In this document: in pieces, positions 7,295 to 16,424 of the stretch
Layout: each line of letters starts with the position of its first letter
Position numbering within the stretch: the first letter of the stretch is position 1
Source of the DNA: JBDIBB01 sp039812685
GTDB lineage: Bacteria; Acidobacteriota; Vicinamibacteria; Vicinamibacterales; JAFNAJ01
NCBI GenBank assembly: GCA_039812685.1
Contig: JBDIBB010000061.1
Location: 1-24,223, forward strand
DNA: 24,223 nucleotides
Reading direction: 5' to 3'
Made by a program: the position numbers and the translations under genes
The notes under the pieces: model-generated
Databases searched by the model: none
What the model was told of the DNA's origin: nothing
Seen by the model: only the letters and a program-made list of their open reading frames with translations

Positions 7295-10190
7295 AGCGGC
7301 GCTCCCGACGGCCGTTGCCCAGGATCCGCGGATCCAGCTTGAAGCCCACGTCGAACCGCAGCGGCCCGATGGGCGACTTGTAGCGCACGCCGAACCCCGC
7401 CGCCCCGCGCACGCGGCCGAGGTCCATCTGCCGCATGCGCGCGAACACGTTGCCGCCATCGAGGAACGCCACGCCGCCCAGCGTACGGGTCACCGGGAAG
7501 CGCAGCTCGGCGTTGGCGATGATCACGGCGTCACCGCCGGTCGGGAACCCGTCGACGTCGATCGTGTCGCGGTCCCCGAGCCGGTCGAGCGCGAAGCCAC
7601 GCACCGTGCTGTCGCCGCCGGCGTAGAAGCGCTCGCTCGCCGGCAGATCGCGCACGGTGTCGATCAGCGGCTGGCCGTCGGGATCCAGGACCGGCCGGCC
7701 CTGGTCGTCGACGCGCGGCACCTGGCGCGAGAAGCCCGTGGCCAGTCCCAGCCGCAGGCCGCCGGCGACCACGAGCCGCGTGCCGGGCACCCGCCGGTAG
7801 AGGAAGCCCTGCGCAAACGTCTTGACGTAGCCGACCTCAGACCCGAGCGTGCGGGTGGCCAGGTCGCCTTCGATCCCGATCACCGTGCCGCGCGTGGGAT
7901 CGATGGCGTCGTCACGGGTGTCGCGGGCGAGCACGCCGGCCAGCGTCGACAGCGTCACCTGCGGGAACAAGCGGTCGATCAGCGGCTTGTCCGACGGGCT
8001 GTAGCGCTGCTCGTAGACGTTGGTGTCGCCGTAGGAGTAACGCGCAATCAGCGTGAGGCCGCGGGTGGTGCGCCGTGTGAGATCGGCGTTCACCGATCGC
8101 CGCCGGTAGCTGAACGACGACCGGATGGCCTGTTCGATCAGTGCCGACACGCCCGCGTCGGCGCCCCCGCCGAAGGCGTGCGGCTCGCGGAAGGACGCGA
8201 TCACGCGGTATTCGTAGAGCCCGAAGCCGCCGGGAGCGGGATCGCCCACCGATCCCGGCGCCTGGCGCAGGCTGGCCCGGGCAAACAGGTTGACACTGCG
8301 ATTCTTGCCCCAGAGGTTCCGCCGGCCCACCTCGAAGAACCCCCGGGGTGCGAACTCCAGTCGCTCGACGGCGGCGCCGGTGACGTCCTCGCGCCGCAGC
8401 CGCCGCCCGCCCTCGAGCCCCGCGCCGTAGCCGAGCGTCGTGGCCGCGTTCTCCTCCACTGCGATCACGACGTCGACGACGCCGGTCGCCGCGTCGCGCA
8501 GCGTGTCGATGCGGACGCGACGGAAGAGGCCGAGGGCGGCGATGCGGCGCTGGGCGGCCTCCAGGTCGCCGAGGCCCACCGCGCGGCCGGCGGCGATCTG
8601 CGCTTCGCGCAGGATCGTGGCCGCGTTCGTCCGCGCGTTGCCCGTGACGATCACGTGATCCACGATCGCAGGCTGTCCTTCGTCGATCCCGTAGGTGAGA
8701 TCGACGCGCGTGCCGTCTGCCGCGGGGCTGGCGGCCGCGCGCACCACCGCGTCCGGATAGCCGCGATTCAGGTAGAGCAGTTCGATCGCGGCGCGGTCGG
8801 CTTCCAGCGCGGGCGCGAAGAACGGTCCGTCGGGCGCCAGACGCATCGCCGTGCGCACCGTCGCCTCGTCCAGCGCCCGCGGCCCCTCCAGGACGATGGT
8901 GCCCACGCGCGCGATCGGCCCTTCCTCGACGGTGATGGCGAGATCGACCCGTCGCGGCGCACCCGCCGCCGTGCCGGCCACCTCATCGATCGTTCGGGTG
9001 ACGCGCACGCCGGCGTGACCGCGAGCCTGGTAGAACTGCCGGATCGCCGCCACGTCGGCGTCGAGACGCGTCTCGACGAACGGGCGCCCCTGCCGCGACA
9101 GCACCAGGGCGTCGACCTCGGCCAGCGGGGCTTCCACGACGCCGTGGACCTCCACCCGGCCCACTTCGTAGACGGGGCCGCGGTGGACGCCGAAGACGAT
9201 TCGCAAACGCCCGTCCGTCTCGCTCCGGCGATAATCGGCTGACGCCTGCCAGTAGCCTTCGTTCCTGAGGAACTCTTCCACGCGGCGGCGCGAGTCCTCG
9301 AGCAGGTCCTCGTCGACGGATCCCTCGCGGCGGATCGGCACCAGTTCATCGAGCCGGGAGCGCGGCAGGGGATCTCCCTCGAAGACGAGATCGACCAGCG
9401 GTCCCGCGTCCACCGTCACGACGAGATCGACGCGGGGCTCGCCGGGCTGGCGCGTCGGCGTCACCGTCAGCCGCGCCTCGTAGTGGCCCTGGGCGCGCAG
9501 CCGCTGGATCTCGGCCTCCACGCGCCGGGCCATCTCCGAGGCCCGCCATTCGCGGCCCTGCGTCGCGCGCAGCCGCTCCAGCAGGCGCGCGTCGTCCCCC
9601 GCAGGGTTCCCGGCCACCTTCACCAGGCCGATCCGGAATCGTGGTCCGGCCCGCACGTCGAAGATGAGCGTGGCCGCCGTGCCGCCGCGTTCGGCGATGC
9701 GGTAGGTGACGGCGGCGTCGAGGAATCCGGCGGCGACGAGCGCCTCCACGAGCGTGGACACCATCTCCGGACCACGCCCCGGGGCCGGCTCCCGGCCATA
9801 GCGTTCGGTGAGCGCCTGCCGGAGGGTGCCGGCGCTCACGCCGCGATCGCCGCGGAAGTCGATGGCGTCGATCTGCCTCACCCGCGAGACGACGTAGCGC
9901 AGGGCGAGGCCTGCCGGCGTGTCTGTCGCCTCCACGGTGATGTCGTCGAAGCGCTCGAGCGCCACCAGGGCGTGCAGGGTGCGGCGTACCGCGGCCATGT
10001 CGAGCGGCTGGCCCGCACGCGTGTCGATGAGCGCCAACACGGCCGGATCCGCCAGATCGTGGCCATCGGCCACGACGACGACCGTTGCGATGGGTCGGTC
10101 GAGCAGCGCGTCGATGGCCGGCTGGGCGGCCGCCGGCGCCGCGGCGCCGGCCACGGCCATCAGGAGCGCGACCACGTGGAACGCGCGCAT
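7260..10190 (-). CDS. BamA/TamA-family Omp85 outer-membrane protein with seven POTRA-like repeats
   Basis: This is a 976-residue secreted protein. The signal peptide ends near residue 22 (AAAPAAAQ). By eye, seven consecutive POTRA-type units follow, at about 24-103, 104-182, 183-263, 264-338, 339-424, 425-505 and 506-581. Each has the strand-helix-helix-strand pattern, and most of them end in a 'V-x-x-G' turn (VRAG, VDAG, VHRG, VEEG, IDEG). Residues 582-976 are the 16-stranded beta-barrel. It carries the L6-loop motif VRGF (863-866) inside FYAGGDSTVRGF, a late VAFLDGGNVF strand and a C-terminal Phe. E. coli TamA has three POTRAs and BamA five. The protein inserts outer-membrane proteins and/or works with the inner-membrane partner TamB, encoded directly upstream with a 1-base TGATG overlap. 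I therefore read it as the Omp85 half of a TAM-like pair, though it could also be a BamA. The ATG at 10190 gives the clear signal peptide. Confidence 0.92.
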   Translation of the reverse strand: MRAFHVVALLMAVAGAAAPAAAQPAIDALLDRPIATVVVVADGHDLADPAVLALIDTRAGQPLDMAAVRRTLHALVALERFDDITVEATDTPAGLALRYVVSRVRQIDAIDFRGDRGVSAGTLRQALTERYGREPAPGRGPEMVSTLVEALVAAGFLDAAVTYRIAERGGTAATLIFDVRAGPRFRIGLVKVAGNPAGDDARLLERLRATQGREWRASEMARRVEAEIQRLRAQGHYEARLTVTPTRQPGEPRVDLVVTVDAGPLVDLVFEGDPLPRSRLDELVPIRREGSVDEDLLEDSRRRVEEFLRNEGYWQASADYRRSETDGRLRIVFGVHRGPVYEVGRVEVHGVVEAPLAEVDALVLSRQGRPFVETRLDADVAAIRQFYQARGHAGVRVTRTIDEVAGTAAGAPRRVDLAITVEEGPIARVGTIVLEGPRALDEATVRTAMRLAPDGPFFAPALEADRAAIELLYLNRGYPDAVVRAAASPAADGTRVDLTYGIDEGQPAIVDHVIVTGNARTNAATILREAQIAAGRAVGLGDLEAAQRRIAALGLFRRVRIDTLRDAATGVVDVVIAVEENAATTLGYGAGLEGGRRLRREDVTGAAVERLEFAPRGFFEVGRRNLWGKNRSVNLFARASLRQAPGSVGDPAPGGFGLYEYRVIASFREPHAFGGGADAGVSALIEQAIRSSFSYRRRSVNADLTRRTTRGLTLIARYSYGDTNVYEQRYSPSDKPLIDRLFPQVTLSTLAGVLARDTRDDAIDPTRGTVIGIEGDLATRTLGSEVGYVKTFAQGFLYRRVPGTRLVVAGGLRLGLATGFSRQVPRVDDQGRPVLDPDGQPLIDTVRDLPASERFYAGGDSTVRGFALDRLGDRDTIDVDGFPTGGDAVIIANAELRFPVTRTLGGVAFLDGGNVFARMRQMDLGRVRGAAGFGVRYKSPIGPLRFDVGFKLDPRILGNGRRERRYALHISIGQAF

Positions 10191-13100
10191 CAGAACACGT
10201 GCCGCACGCGCACGTCCAGGGCGTAGGTGCGGTCCTCGTTCTGCGAGACGATCCACGCCAGCCGGTCGCTCTGCGTGTACTCGACGAGGATGATCTGGTC
10301 GCGCGACGACGTGCTGAGGGCGCGCGAATAGGTGAGGTACAGGCGATCCGACAGGCGCTTGCCGACGGTGAACCTCGCCGACGGGTTCAGGCGTGCCGAC
10401 TGCAGCGCCGAGATGTCGCCCAGCGACGGCGAGATCTGCACCGTGTCGACGCCGAGCGTCTGCTCGACGACGCGGCCGACCTCGCTGGAGATCGGGCTCG
10501 CGAGCAGGCGGGTGGCGCCGGCGGCGATCACCTCCTGCTCGCTGCGGCCCGGCGTGCGCAGCTCGCGCAGCTCGGCATTCTGCGGGTCGCGGGTGTCGCC
10601 GAGCAGCAGGGCGAGGATGTCGACGGGCGCCAGCGGCGGGTCCGACGTCAGGTCGAACACGAAGCGATCGGGCACGCCGGTCACGTGGAAGACGACGCGG
10701 TAGATCTGGCCCGGCACGCGGGCGCGCGTCTCCGCCTCCACGTCGAAGAAGGGCTCGATCTTCTGCGCGTTGGCGAAGTCCACCACGCCGCGCGTCACCT
10801 GGTAACGGTTGCCCTCGAAGAACACCTCGCCGCGCGTCACCTCGACGCGGCCGAAGAGTTGCGGGCGGTCGTAGGTGCCGCGCAGGGTGAGTTCGGCGGT
10901 CGAGAGCAGGCGGGCCGCGCGGTTCTCGATGCGCAGCGTGCCCGGCGCGAGGATGCGCACGTCGAAGCGCACCGGGATGCCCGAAGGCGTGGCGGCCACC
11001 GGGGCGAGCGGGCGCGTCTCGCCGCCGGCCGTGCCGGCGCCGCCAAACAGGCTGGCCGCGCCGGGATCGAACGTGCGCTCGTAGACGGCGCTCCGGATCG
11101 TGACGGTGCCCGAGAGCACCGGGGCGGTCACCTCGCCGCGCAGTGCGAGATCGGTGTCCACCGTCGAACGGAAGCCTTCGGGATAGCGCAGCCGCATGCC
11201 GCGGCCCGTCGCCGCGACGCTGAACTCCGACGGCAGGAAGCCGCGAAACCCGACCCGGCCGCCGACCCACACGTCGCCGCCGCCAAGCGTGCCCGTGAGG
11301 CCATCGAGGCGCAGGCCGCCGCGATCGAATTCGACGCGGCCGTTCAGCGCCTCCAGTGCGTGCGGCAGCGCGAAGTGCCGCAGGCGGCCGTTGGTGATCG
11401 TCGCCGATCCGTTGATGATCGGCGCCGACAGCGTACCGCGCACGTCCACCTGTACTTCGGCCGCGCCGGCGCTGCGCACGTCGCGCATGAGGCCCTGGAG
11501 GATGCCAAGGTTGGCGTCGCCGAGGCCGCGCAGCGAGATGCGCTGATCCGCGAGGTTGATCTCGCCCATCAGCTCGAGCTGCGTACCGTCGCCGACGAGC
11601 CGGAAGTGATCGAGGCGTGCCACGCGATGATCCAGCGCCAGCTGCACCGGGCCGTCGTTGCGCAGGCGGTAGTCGAACAGGCGCAGGTCCGCAGCATCGA
11701 TCGTTGCCGTGGCGCGCAGGTGATCCGGGTTGCGCAGCTCCCCGAACACGCGCAGCGTGCCGCTGACGACGGCTGAGGTGTACGGCGAGAGGCCCGGCTG
11801 CAGCGCCCGCAGGTACGGGTCGAGCGACGTCCCGGTGACGCGGAAGCGCAGGTCGGCATCCGATTCCTGCGTGAGCGCAATGCGCCCCCAGCCGGATACG
11901 GCCAGGCGCGCCGAGGCCACCTCGAGCACATCGATCGTCAGCGTCTGGTCACGCACCGACAGGGCCCCGGTGACGTCGCCCACGCCCTCGTCGGCGACGA
12001 ACAGGTCCTCGATGCGCCCCTTCACCTCGTAGCGCGGCATCGCGAAGGCGCCCGAACCCGAGGCCGAGAAGAACAGCGAGCCCGACAGCGGCGCCCGCGG
12101 ATAGGCGACCGCGTCCACCGATTCCATCGGAATGGCGCGGCCGTCGGCGTTGAACGAATACGTGCCCTCCCACGCCACGTAGGCCGCGCCGGTGATGCGC
12201 CCGGTCGATTTCCGAATCTCGAGGCCGTCGAGGCGCACGCCCGCGCCGTCAAAGGTCAGGCCCGCCGAGCCGCGATCGAAGCGCTCACCGTAGGCAACGC
12301 CGCGCGCCAGCTCCAGCCGCCCGAAGCCCTGCGGTCCTTCATAACGATCGTAGACGTGGAAGTCGCCCGACACATCGCCCGTGACGGGATAGTCGTCGAG
12401 CACGAACGCGTGCCGGAGGTCGACGAGGTCCCACCCGGCGATCGTCACGCGTGCATCGAACTCCTCGCCGCCGTCCTCGCGCGGGTACCCGAGCGAGAAC
12501 CTGCCCGACACGTCCATCCGTCCGCCGCCCTTGGTGATGACGGCGCTCTCGATGTGGGCGTAGCTGTCCTCGACGACGAGCTGGGCGGCGGCGGCGCCCC
12601 ACGTCACGTCCCAGGCGCGCATGCGCTCGCCGGAGAAACGGCCCTCGACGCGCGGATCGCCGAAGGCGCCGAGCATGACGCCGTCGAAGGTGCCCACGCC
12701 GCCCACCGGCACCGCGTGCGAGGACCCGGTCACGGCCATGATGATGCCGGTGAGCACGCGATCGCTCTCCTGCCAGTCGCCGCTGGTGACGTGGAACGGG
12801 ATGCGCGAGGCGCTCCCGTAATCCGTCGTGCCCTCGAAGGCGACGAAGGTGAGTGCCGTCGCCGCCCAACTGGGGGCCAGCGCGATGCCGCCGGGCCCGA
12901 TCGTGTAGGAGATCTCTCCGCCCACGGCCAGGGCCGCCGGTAACGGGTGCGGGTCGAACGGCCCCACCTCGAGGCCGCGCGCGTCGTAGGCCGCGGCCAG
13001 CGCCTCCGTGGATCGGCGCGACATGAGCGCCACGCCCTCGGGCGGATCGGCGCGCAGGCGCCCCTCCCCGGTGCGGCCGGACCAGTGCCCCAGCGGCCAG

Positions 13101-14338
13101 CGCAGGACGTTGCGGCCCGTGGCCCGCCCCGCGAGACGCATGCCCGGAAGCCGCAGGAACTCGGTGAGCGTCCGCAGGTCGACGTCCGCGTAGGCCGTGT
13201 CGAGCGTGGCCACCGCGGGCTCGTCGTCGCGGCCGAGCGGCGCCATCGTGTAGAGAAGCCTCAGGCGGCCGCCGTAGAAGCCCGACGCCGCGTCGGTCAC
13301 CTCGAAGCGATCGGGCAGCCACCGCAGCGCGCCGGTGAAGCCCGGGAACCGGTAGGCGTTGATCCCCATCTCCGCGCTGCGGAACGTGCCGGTGAGGTCG
13401 CGCCCGCCCTTGAACAGCGCGAAGGTGCCGCGGAACTCGGCATCCCCCGAGAGCGTGAAGTCCTGCTGCGCCCACCAGATCTCCTTCTGTCGCGGCAGGT
13501 GCACCTGCGACGCCACCTGGTAGGTCTGCTCCGGCCAGTGCGCGAGGTTCACCACGCCGGTGACCCTCGACTCGGCGCCGTCGGTGTCGAGATCGATGCG
13601 GTCCAGCAGCACGCGCCCGTCGTCGATGCGGAAGGTCGCGTAGGCGTTGGCCCACATCGGCACGTAGTCCTGGATGGCGATCGTGCCGCCCGAGAAGCGG
13701 AACTCGCCGCGGTAGTCGGCGAGCTTCGCCACGGTGATGTCGAGGTTGCGTGCGACGGTACTCCACGGCGTGCCGTGATCGCGGTAGGTGAACTCGCCGC
13801 GCGTGGCGCGCACCAGTTGCACGGTGGTGACGAAGCGGCGCGGCTGCCCGGGGTCGCGCTGCGGGGTGGGGATGTGAATGAAGCTGTGGCGGTCGTCGGG
13901 ATAGGTCTCGACGCACATCTTCCAGTCGGTCATCGTGATCGACCGGATGTAGATCTCGCGCGAGATCGCCGTCCACCAGGGGAACTCCACGACGAGGCGG
14001 CGGGCCTCCAGGAAGGGCTCGTCCGCGGCGGTGAGGCCCTCGATCCGGACGTCCTCGAGCACGAAACGGCCGCGCAGCAGGCTGGTCGAGAGCCGGCCGA
14101 TGTGCATCGGCCGCTCGATCAGCCGGGAGGCCTCCTGCTCGGCGCGGGCGCGCAGGGACGGGCCCCAGTCGATCGAGAGCGCGGCCACGACGGCCCCCGT
14201 CGCCAGCGACACCATCACCAGCGTCGTGCGTCGCACGATCCGCCAGAGGCGCGCGCCCACACGCCGCGGCGGCGCGGCCGCACCCGCGGGCTCCGGCGCG
14301 CCTGTCGCCGGCGTCTGTGGGTCGGGGCGGGGTTCCAC
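10190..14338 (-). CDS. tamB: Translocation and assembly module TamB (AsmA-like/DUF490)
   Basis: This 1382-residue protein has a Pro/Ala-rich cytoplasmic tail and one transmembrane anchor at about 36-57. An AsmA/TamB-like N-terminal region follows (LIERPMHIGRLSTSLLRGRF, then 'F-LEDVRIEGL'). A very long run of short beta-strand repeats fills the middle. The C-terminal TamB (DUF490) domain covers about the last 380 residues: VQVDVRGTLSAPIINGSATI, then the FEVTRGEVFFEGN-like segment, DILALLLGDTRD and a final strand ending in VRHVF. This family forms a hydrophobic groove across the periplasm that carries phospholipids to the outer membrane and/or supports Omp85-dependent insertion. The GTG start at 14338 is 7 bases after the biotin-carrier stop, with a GGAG at moderate distance. 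The stop overlaps the Omp85 start as TGATG, which supports a physical TamB-Omp85 partnership. The length is close to E. coli TamB, about 1260 residues. Confidence 0.9.
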   Translation of the reverse strand: MEPRPDPQTPATGAPEPAGAAAPPRRVGARLWRIVRRTTLVMVSLATGAVVAALSIDWGPSLRARAEQEASRLIERPMHIGRLSTSLLRGRFVLEDVRIEGLTAADEPFLEARRLVVEFPWWTAISREIYIRSITMTDWKMCVETYPDDRHSFIHIPTPQRDPGQPRRFVTTVQLVRATRGEFTYRDHGTPWSTVARNLDITVAKLADYRGEFRFSGGTIAIQDYVPMWANAYATFRIDDGRVLLDRIDLDTDGAESRVTGVVNLAHWPEQTYQVASQVHLPRQKEIWWAQQDFTLSGDAEFRGTFALFKGGRDLTGTFRSAEMGINAYRFPGFTGALRWLPDRFEVTDAASGFYGGRLRLLYTMAPLGRDDEPAVATLDTAYADVDLRTLTEFLRLPGMRLAGRATGRNVLRWPLGHWSGRTGEGRLRADPPEGVALMSRRSTEALAAAYDARGLEVGPFDPHPLPAALAVGGEISYTIGPGGIALAPSWAATALTFVAFEGTTDYGSASRIPFHVTSGDWQESDRVLTGIIMAVTGSSHAVPVGGVGTFDGVMLGAFGDPRVEGRFSGERMRAWDVTWGAAAAQLVVEDSYAHIESAVITKGGGRMDVSGRFSLGYPREDGGEEFDARVTIAGWDLVDLRHAFVLDDYPVTGDVSGDFHVYDRYEGPQGFGRLELARGVAYGERFDRGSAGLTFDGAGVRLDGLEIRKSTGRITGAAYVAWEGTYSFNADGRAIPMESVDAVAYPRAPLSGSLFFSASGSGAFAMPRYEVKGRIEDLFVADEGVGDVTGALSVRDQTLTIDVLEVASARLAVSGWGRIALTQESDADLRFRVTGTSLDPYLRALQPGLSPYTSAVVSGTLRVFGELRNPDHLRATATIDAADLRLFDYRLRNDGPVQLALDHRVARLDHFRLVGDGTQLELMGEINLADQRISLRGLGDANLGILQGLMRDVRSAGAAEVQVDVRGTLSAPIINGSATITNGRLRHFALPHALEALNGRVEFDRGGLRLDGLTGTLGGGDVWVGGRVGFRGFLPSEFSVAATGRGMRLRYPEGFRSTVDTDLALRGEVTAPVLSGTVTIRSAVYERTFDPGAASLFGGAGTAGGETRPLAPVAATPSGIPVRFDVRILAPGTLRIENRAARLLSTAELTLRGTYDRPQLFGRVEVTRGEVFFEGNRYQVTRGVVDFANAQKIEPFFDVEAETRARVPGQIYRVVFHVTGVPDRFVFDLTSDPPLAPVDILALLLGDTRDPQNAELRELRTPGRSEQEVIAAGATRLLASPISSEVGRVVEQTLGVDTVQISPSLGDISALQSARLNPSARFTVGKRLSDRLYLTYSRALSTSSRDQIILVEYTQSDRLAWIVSQNEDRTYALDVRVRHVF

Positions 14339-14345
14339 CGCGTCG

Positions 14346-14858
14346 TCACTCCACGATCACGAGCAGCCGGCCGGCCTCCACCGACACCCCTTCCTGCACG
14401 ACCACGTCCTTCACGCGGCCCGCGCGGGGCGCCGACAGTTCGTTCTCCATCTTCATCGCCTCGACGACGACGAGCGGCTGCCGGGCGGCCACCTCGTCGC
14501 CTGGTCTTGCCAGCACCCGCAGCACGCGTCCGGGCATCGGCGCGTGCACCCGCTGCTCGCCCGTCGCCGCCGCCCGGGCGCCACCGCGCGACCGGCGGCC
14601 GTTGACCACCGCGTGCAGCGTGCCGCCGTGTGTGTACACCGTCACGTCGTTGGGCAACAACCCGTCGGCGAACCCGATCTCGTAGCTCGCGTGTCCCATG
14701 GCCGGCAGTACGAGCGAGAGGGTGTCGTCCTCGACGGCCACCGTGTCCACCTCGTGCGGCCTGCCGTCGACGGTCACGCGGAACCGGTGCGGCGACGGTC
14801 CGTCACGTTCGACGCGCACCTCGCGCAGACGGCCGCTGATCTCGATTTCGAAGGTCAT
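14346..14858 (-). CDS. Biotin carboxyl carrier protein with BT-like N-terminal domain (split acyl-CoA carboxylase alpha)
   Basis: This is a 170-residue protein. Residues 96-170 are a biotinyl/lipoyl domain with MPGRVLRVLARPGDEV (108-123), EAMKMENE (133-140) with biotin-acceptor Lys136, and a closing strand VEAGRLLVIVE. Residues 1-95 are beta-rich (FRVTVDGRPHEVD, LSLVLPAMG, YEIGF). They resemble the BT domain that docks propionyl-CoA carboxylase alpha onto its beta subunit. The biotin is carboxylated by the biotin carboxylase encoded immediately upstream (22-base gap) and carries the carboxyl group to the carboxyltransferase. I chose the ATG at 14858 because it precedes the first BT-like strand; GGGAG lies about 11 bases before it. 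In many bacteria this region is fused to the biotin carboxylase; here it is a separate gene. The following gene, tamB, starts 7 bases downstream. Confidence 0.9.
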   Translation of the reverse strand: MTFEIEISGRLREVRVERDGPSPHRFRVTVDGRPHEVDTVAVEDDTLSLVLPAMGHASYEIGFADGLLPNDVTVYTHGGTLHAVVNGRRSRGGARAAATGEQRVHAPMPGRVLRVLARPGDEVAARQPLVVVEAMKMENELSAPRAGRVKDVVVQEGVSVEAGRLLVIVE

Positions 14859-14880
14859 GGGCTGGCGTTCTCCCGCCGGC

Positions 14881-16419
14881 TCACGCCGGTCGCAGTCCCT
14901 GCAGCCGGCCCGCGCGGCGCCAGCCGTCGGGGCGCGCCGGCGCCGCCGCACTCGAAGGCAGCGCGGGCCCCGCGCTGCCGTGCGCGCGCAGGTACGACCG
15001 CAGCGCCACGGCCAGCACGGCGAGGTCCTCGGCGACCTCCGGCGCGGCCACGAACGCCTGGCCCCGGCGGGCCAGCAGCAACTCGTCGAGGTACGTGGTG
15101 TGGAACTCGCCGCGGGCGAAGGCGTCGGTGGCCAGAATCCACTGGAAGAACGGGATCGTCGTCTTGATGCCCCGCACCTGGTATTCCGAGAGCGCGCGGC
15201 GGAGCCGCGCGATCGCCTGCCCGCGGTCCTCGCCCCACGCCACGAGCTTGGCAATCATCGAGTCGTAGTGAATCGGCACCTCGAAGCCCGCCTCGACGCC
15301 GCTGTCGCGGCGGATGCCGGGCCCCGACGGCACGTGCAGACACAGGATGCGCCCGGGCGAGGGCAGGAACCCCTGATCGGGATCCTCGGCGTAGATGCGG
15401 CACTCGATCGCGTGGCCCCAGGGCGTGAGCGCGCGCGCCGGGTCCACGGTGAGCCGCTCGCCGCGCGCGATGCGGATCTGCCACTGCACCAGGTCGAGGC
15501 CCGTCACCATCTCGGTGACCGGGTGCTCCACCTGCAGGCGCGTGTTCATCTCGAGGAAGTAGAAGTGGCCGCCTTCGTCGAGGAGGAACTCGATGGTGCC
15601 GGCGCTGGTGTAGCCGGCCGCGCGCGCCACGGCGGCGGCGGCCGCCGCCATGCGGCCACGCAGGGCCGGCGTCACCACCGGTGAGGGCGACTCCTCGATC
15701 ACCTTCTGGTGCCGCCGCTGGATGGAGCACTCGCGTTCGACGAACGGCACCACCGTGCCATGCTGGTCGGCCAGCAGCTGGATCTCCACGTGACGCGCGT
15801 GCAGGATGCGGCGCTCGAAGTAGATGTCGGAGTCGCCGAAGGCGGCGCCCGCCTCGGATCGCGCCGCGCGCACCGCGTTGGGCAGATCGGCCGGATTCGA
15901 CACCACGCGCATGCCCTTGCCGCCGCCGCCGGCCACCGCCTTCACGAGCAGCGGGTAGCCGATGCCGGCGGCGATCTCGGCCAGTTGGGCGTCGTGCATC
16001 GAAGCCGGCAGCGGCGTCTCGGTGCCGGGCACCACCGGCGCCCCGGCGGTCAGCGCCGTGCGCCGCGCCGCCGTCTTGCTCCCCATCAGCGCGATCGCCT
16101 CCGGCGTGGGCCCGATGAACACGAGGCCCGCGTCGCGGCACGCGGCCGCGAACTCCTCGTTCTCGGCCAGGAACCCGTAGCCCGGGTGCACCGCGTCGGC
16201 GCCGCTGTCACGCGCGGCGTCGATCAGGCGGTCGATCCGCAGGTAGCTCTCAGCGGCGGCACTCGGTCCGAGGTGCCTGGCCTCGTCGGCGTAGCGCACG
16301 TGCGGCGACGCGCGATCGGCATCCGAGTACACGGCCACCGTCTCGAGTCCCATGTCACGGCACGCACGCATCACGCGGATGGCGATCTCGCCGCGATTGG
16401 CGATCAGGACCTTCTGCAT
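14881..16419 (-). CDS. accC: Biotin carboxylase subunit of acetyl/propionyl-CoA carboxylase
   Basis: This is a 512-residue ATP-grasp enzyme that carboxylates carrier-bound biotin with bicarbonate and ATP. The N-terminal PreATP-grasp domain begins QKVLIANRGEIAIRVMRAC. HPGYGFLAEN is at 78-87. The glycine-rich ATP loop is AVAGGGGKGM (161-170). HVEIQLLAD (210-218) and RECSIQRRHQKVIEESPSP (229-247) follow. The catalytic block is EMNTRLQVEHP (290-300), and the C-terminal domain contains PSPGRI and HYDSMIAKLVAWG (384-396). All key elements are intact. It is longer than E. coli AccC (about 450). The extra tail ends in 'PDGWRRAGRLQG', which looks like the BC-to-BT linker of a fused alpha subunit cut off by the stop codon. 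The ATG at 16419 lies 5 bases after the carboxyltransferase stop. With the upstream CT gene and the downstream carrier gene it forms a complete acyl-CoA carboxylase. Confidence 0.95.
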   Translation of the reverse strand: MQKVLIANRGEIAIRVMRACRDMGLETVAVYSDADRASPHVRYADEARHLGPSAAAESYLRIDRLIDAARDSGADAVHPGYGFLAENEEFAAACRDAGLVFIGPTPEAIALMGSKTAARRTALTAGAPVVPGTETPLPASMHDAQLAEIAAGIGYPLLVKAVAGGGGKGMRVVSNPADLPNAVRAARSEAGAAFGDSDIYFERRILHARHVEIQLLADQHGTVVPFVERECSIQRRHQKVIEESPSPVVTPALRGRMAAAAAAVARAAGYTSAGTIEFLLDEGGHFYFLEMNTRLQVEHPVTEMVTGLDLVQWQIRIARGERLTVDPARALTPWGHAIECRIYAEDPDQGFLPSPGRILCLHVPSGPGIRRDSGVEAGFEVPIHYDSMIAKLVAWGEDRGQAIARLRRALSEYQVRGIKTTIPFFQWILATDAFARGEFHTTYLDELLLARRGQAFVAAPEVAEDLAVLAVALRSYLRAHGSAGPALPSSAAAPARPDGWRRAGRLQGLRPA

Positions 16420-16424
16420 GGCTC

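Noticed and set aside
2993..9242. Long open frames antisense to the GT39-like, ligase-like and Omp85 genes (2993-4624 minus, 4755-6788 plus, 6870-9242 plus)
   Set aside because: Their translations are dominated by Arg, His, Ala, Gly and Pro, with no domain, signal peptide or consistent start. They are expected shadows of GC-rich third codon positions opposite well-supported genes.
10191..11270. N-terminal extension of the Omp85 open frame to 11270
   Set aside because: The extension runs out of frame through the tamB C-terminal domain and reads as low-complexity Arg/Ala/Pro sequence. The signal peptide begins at the ATG at 10190.
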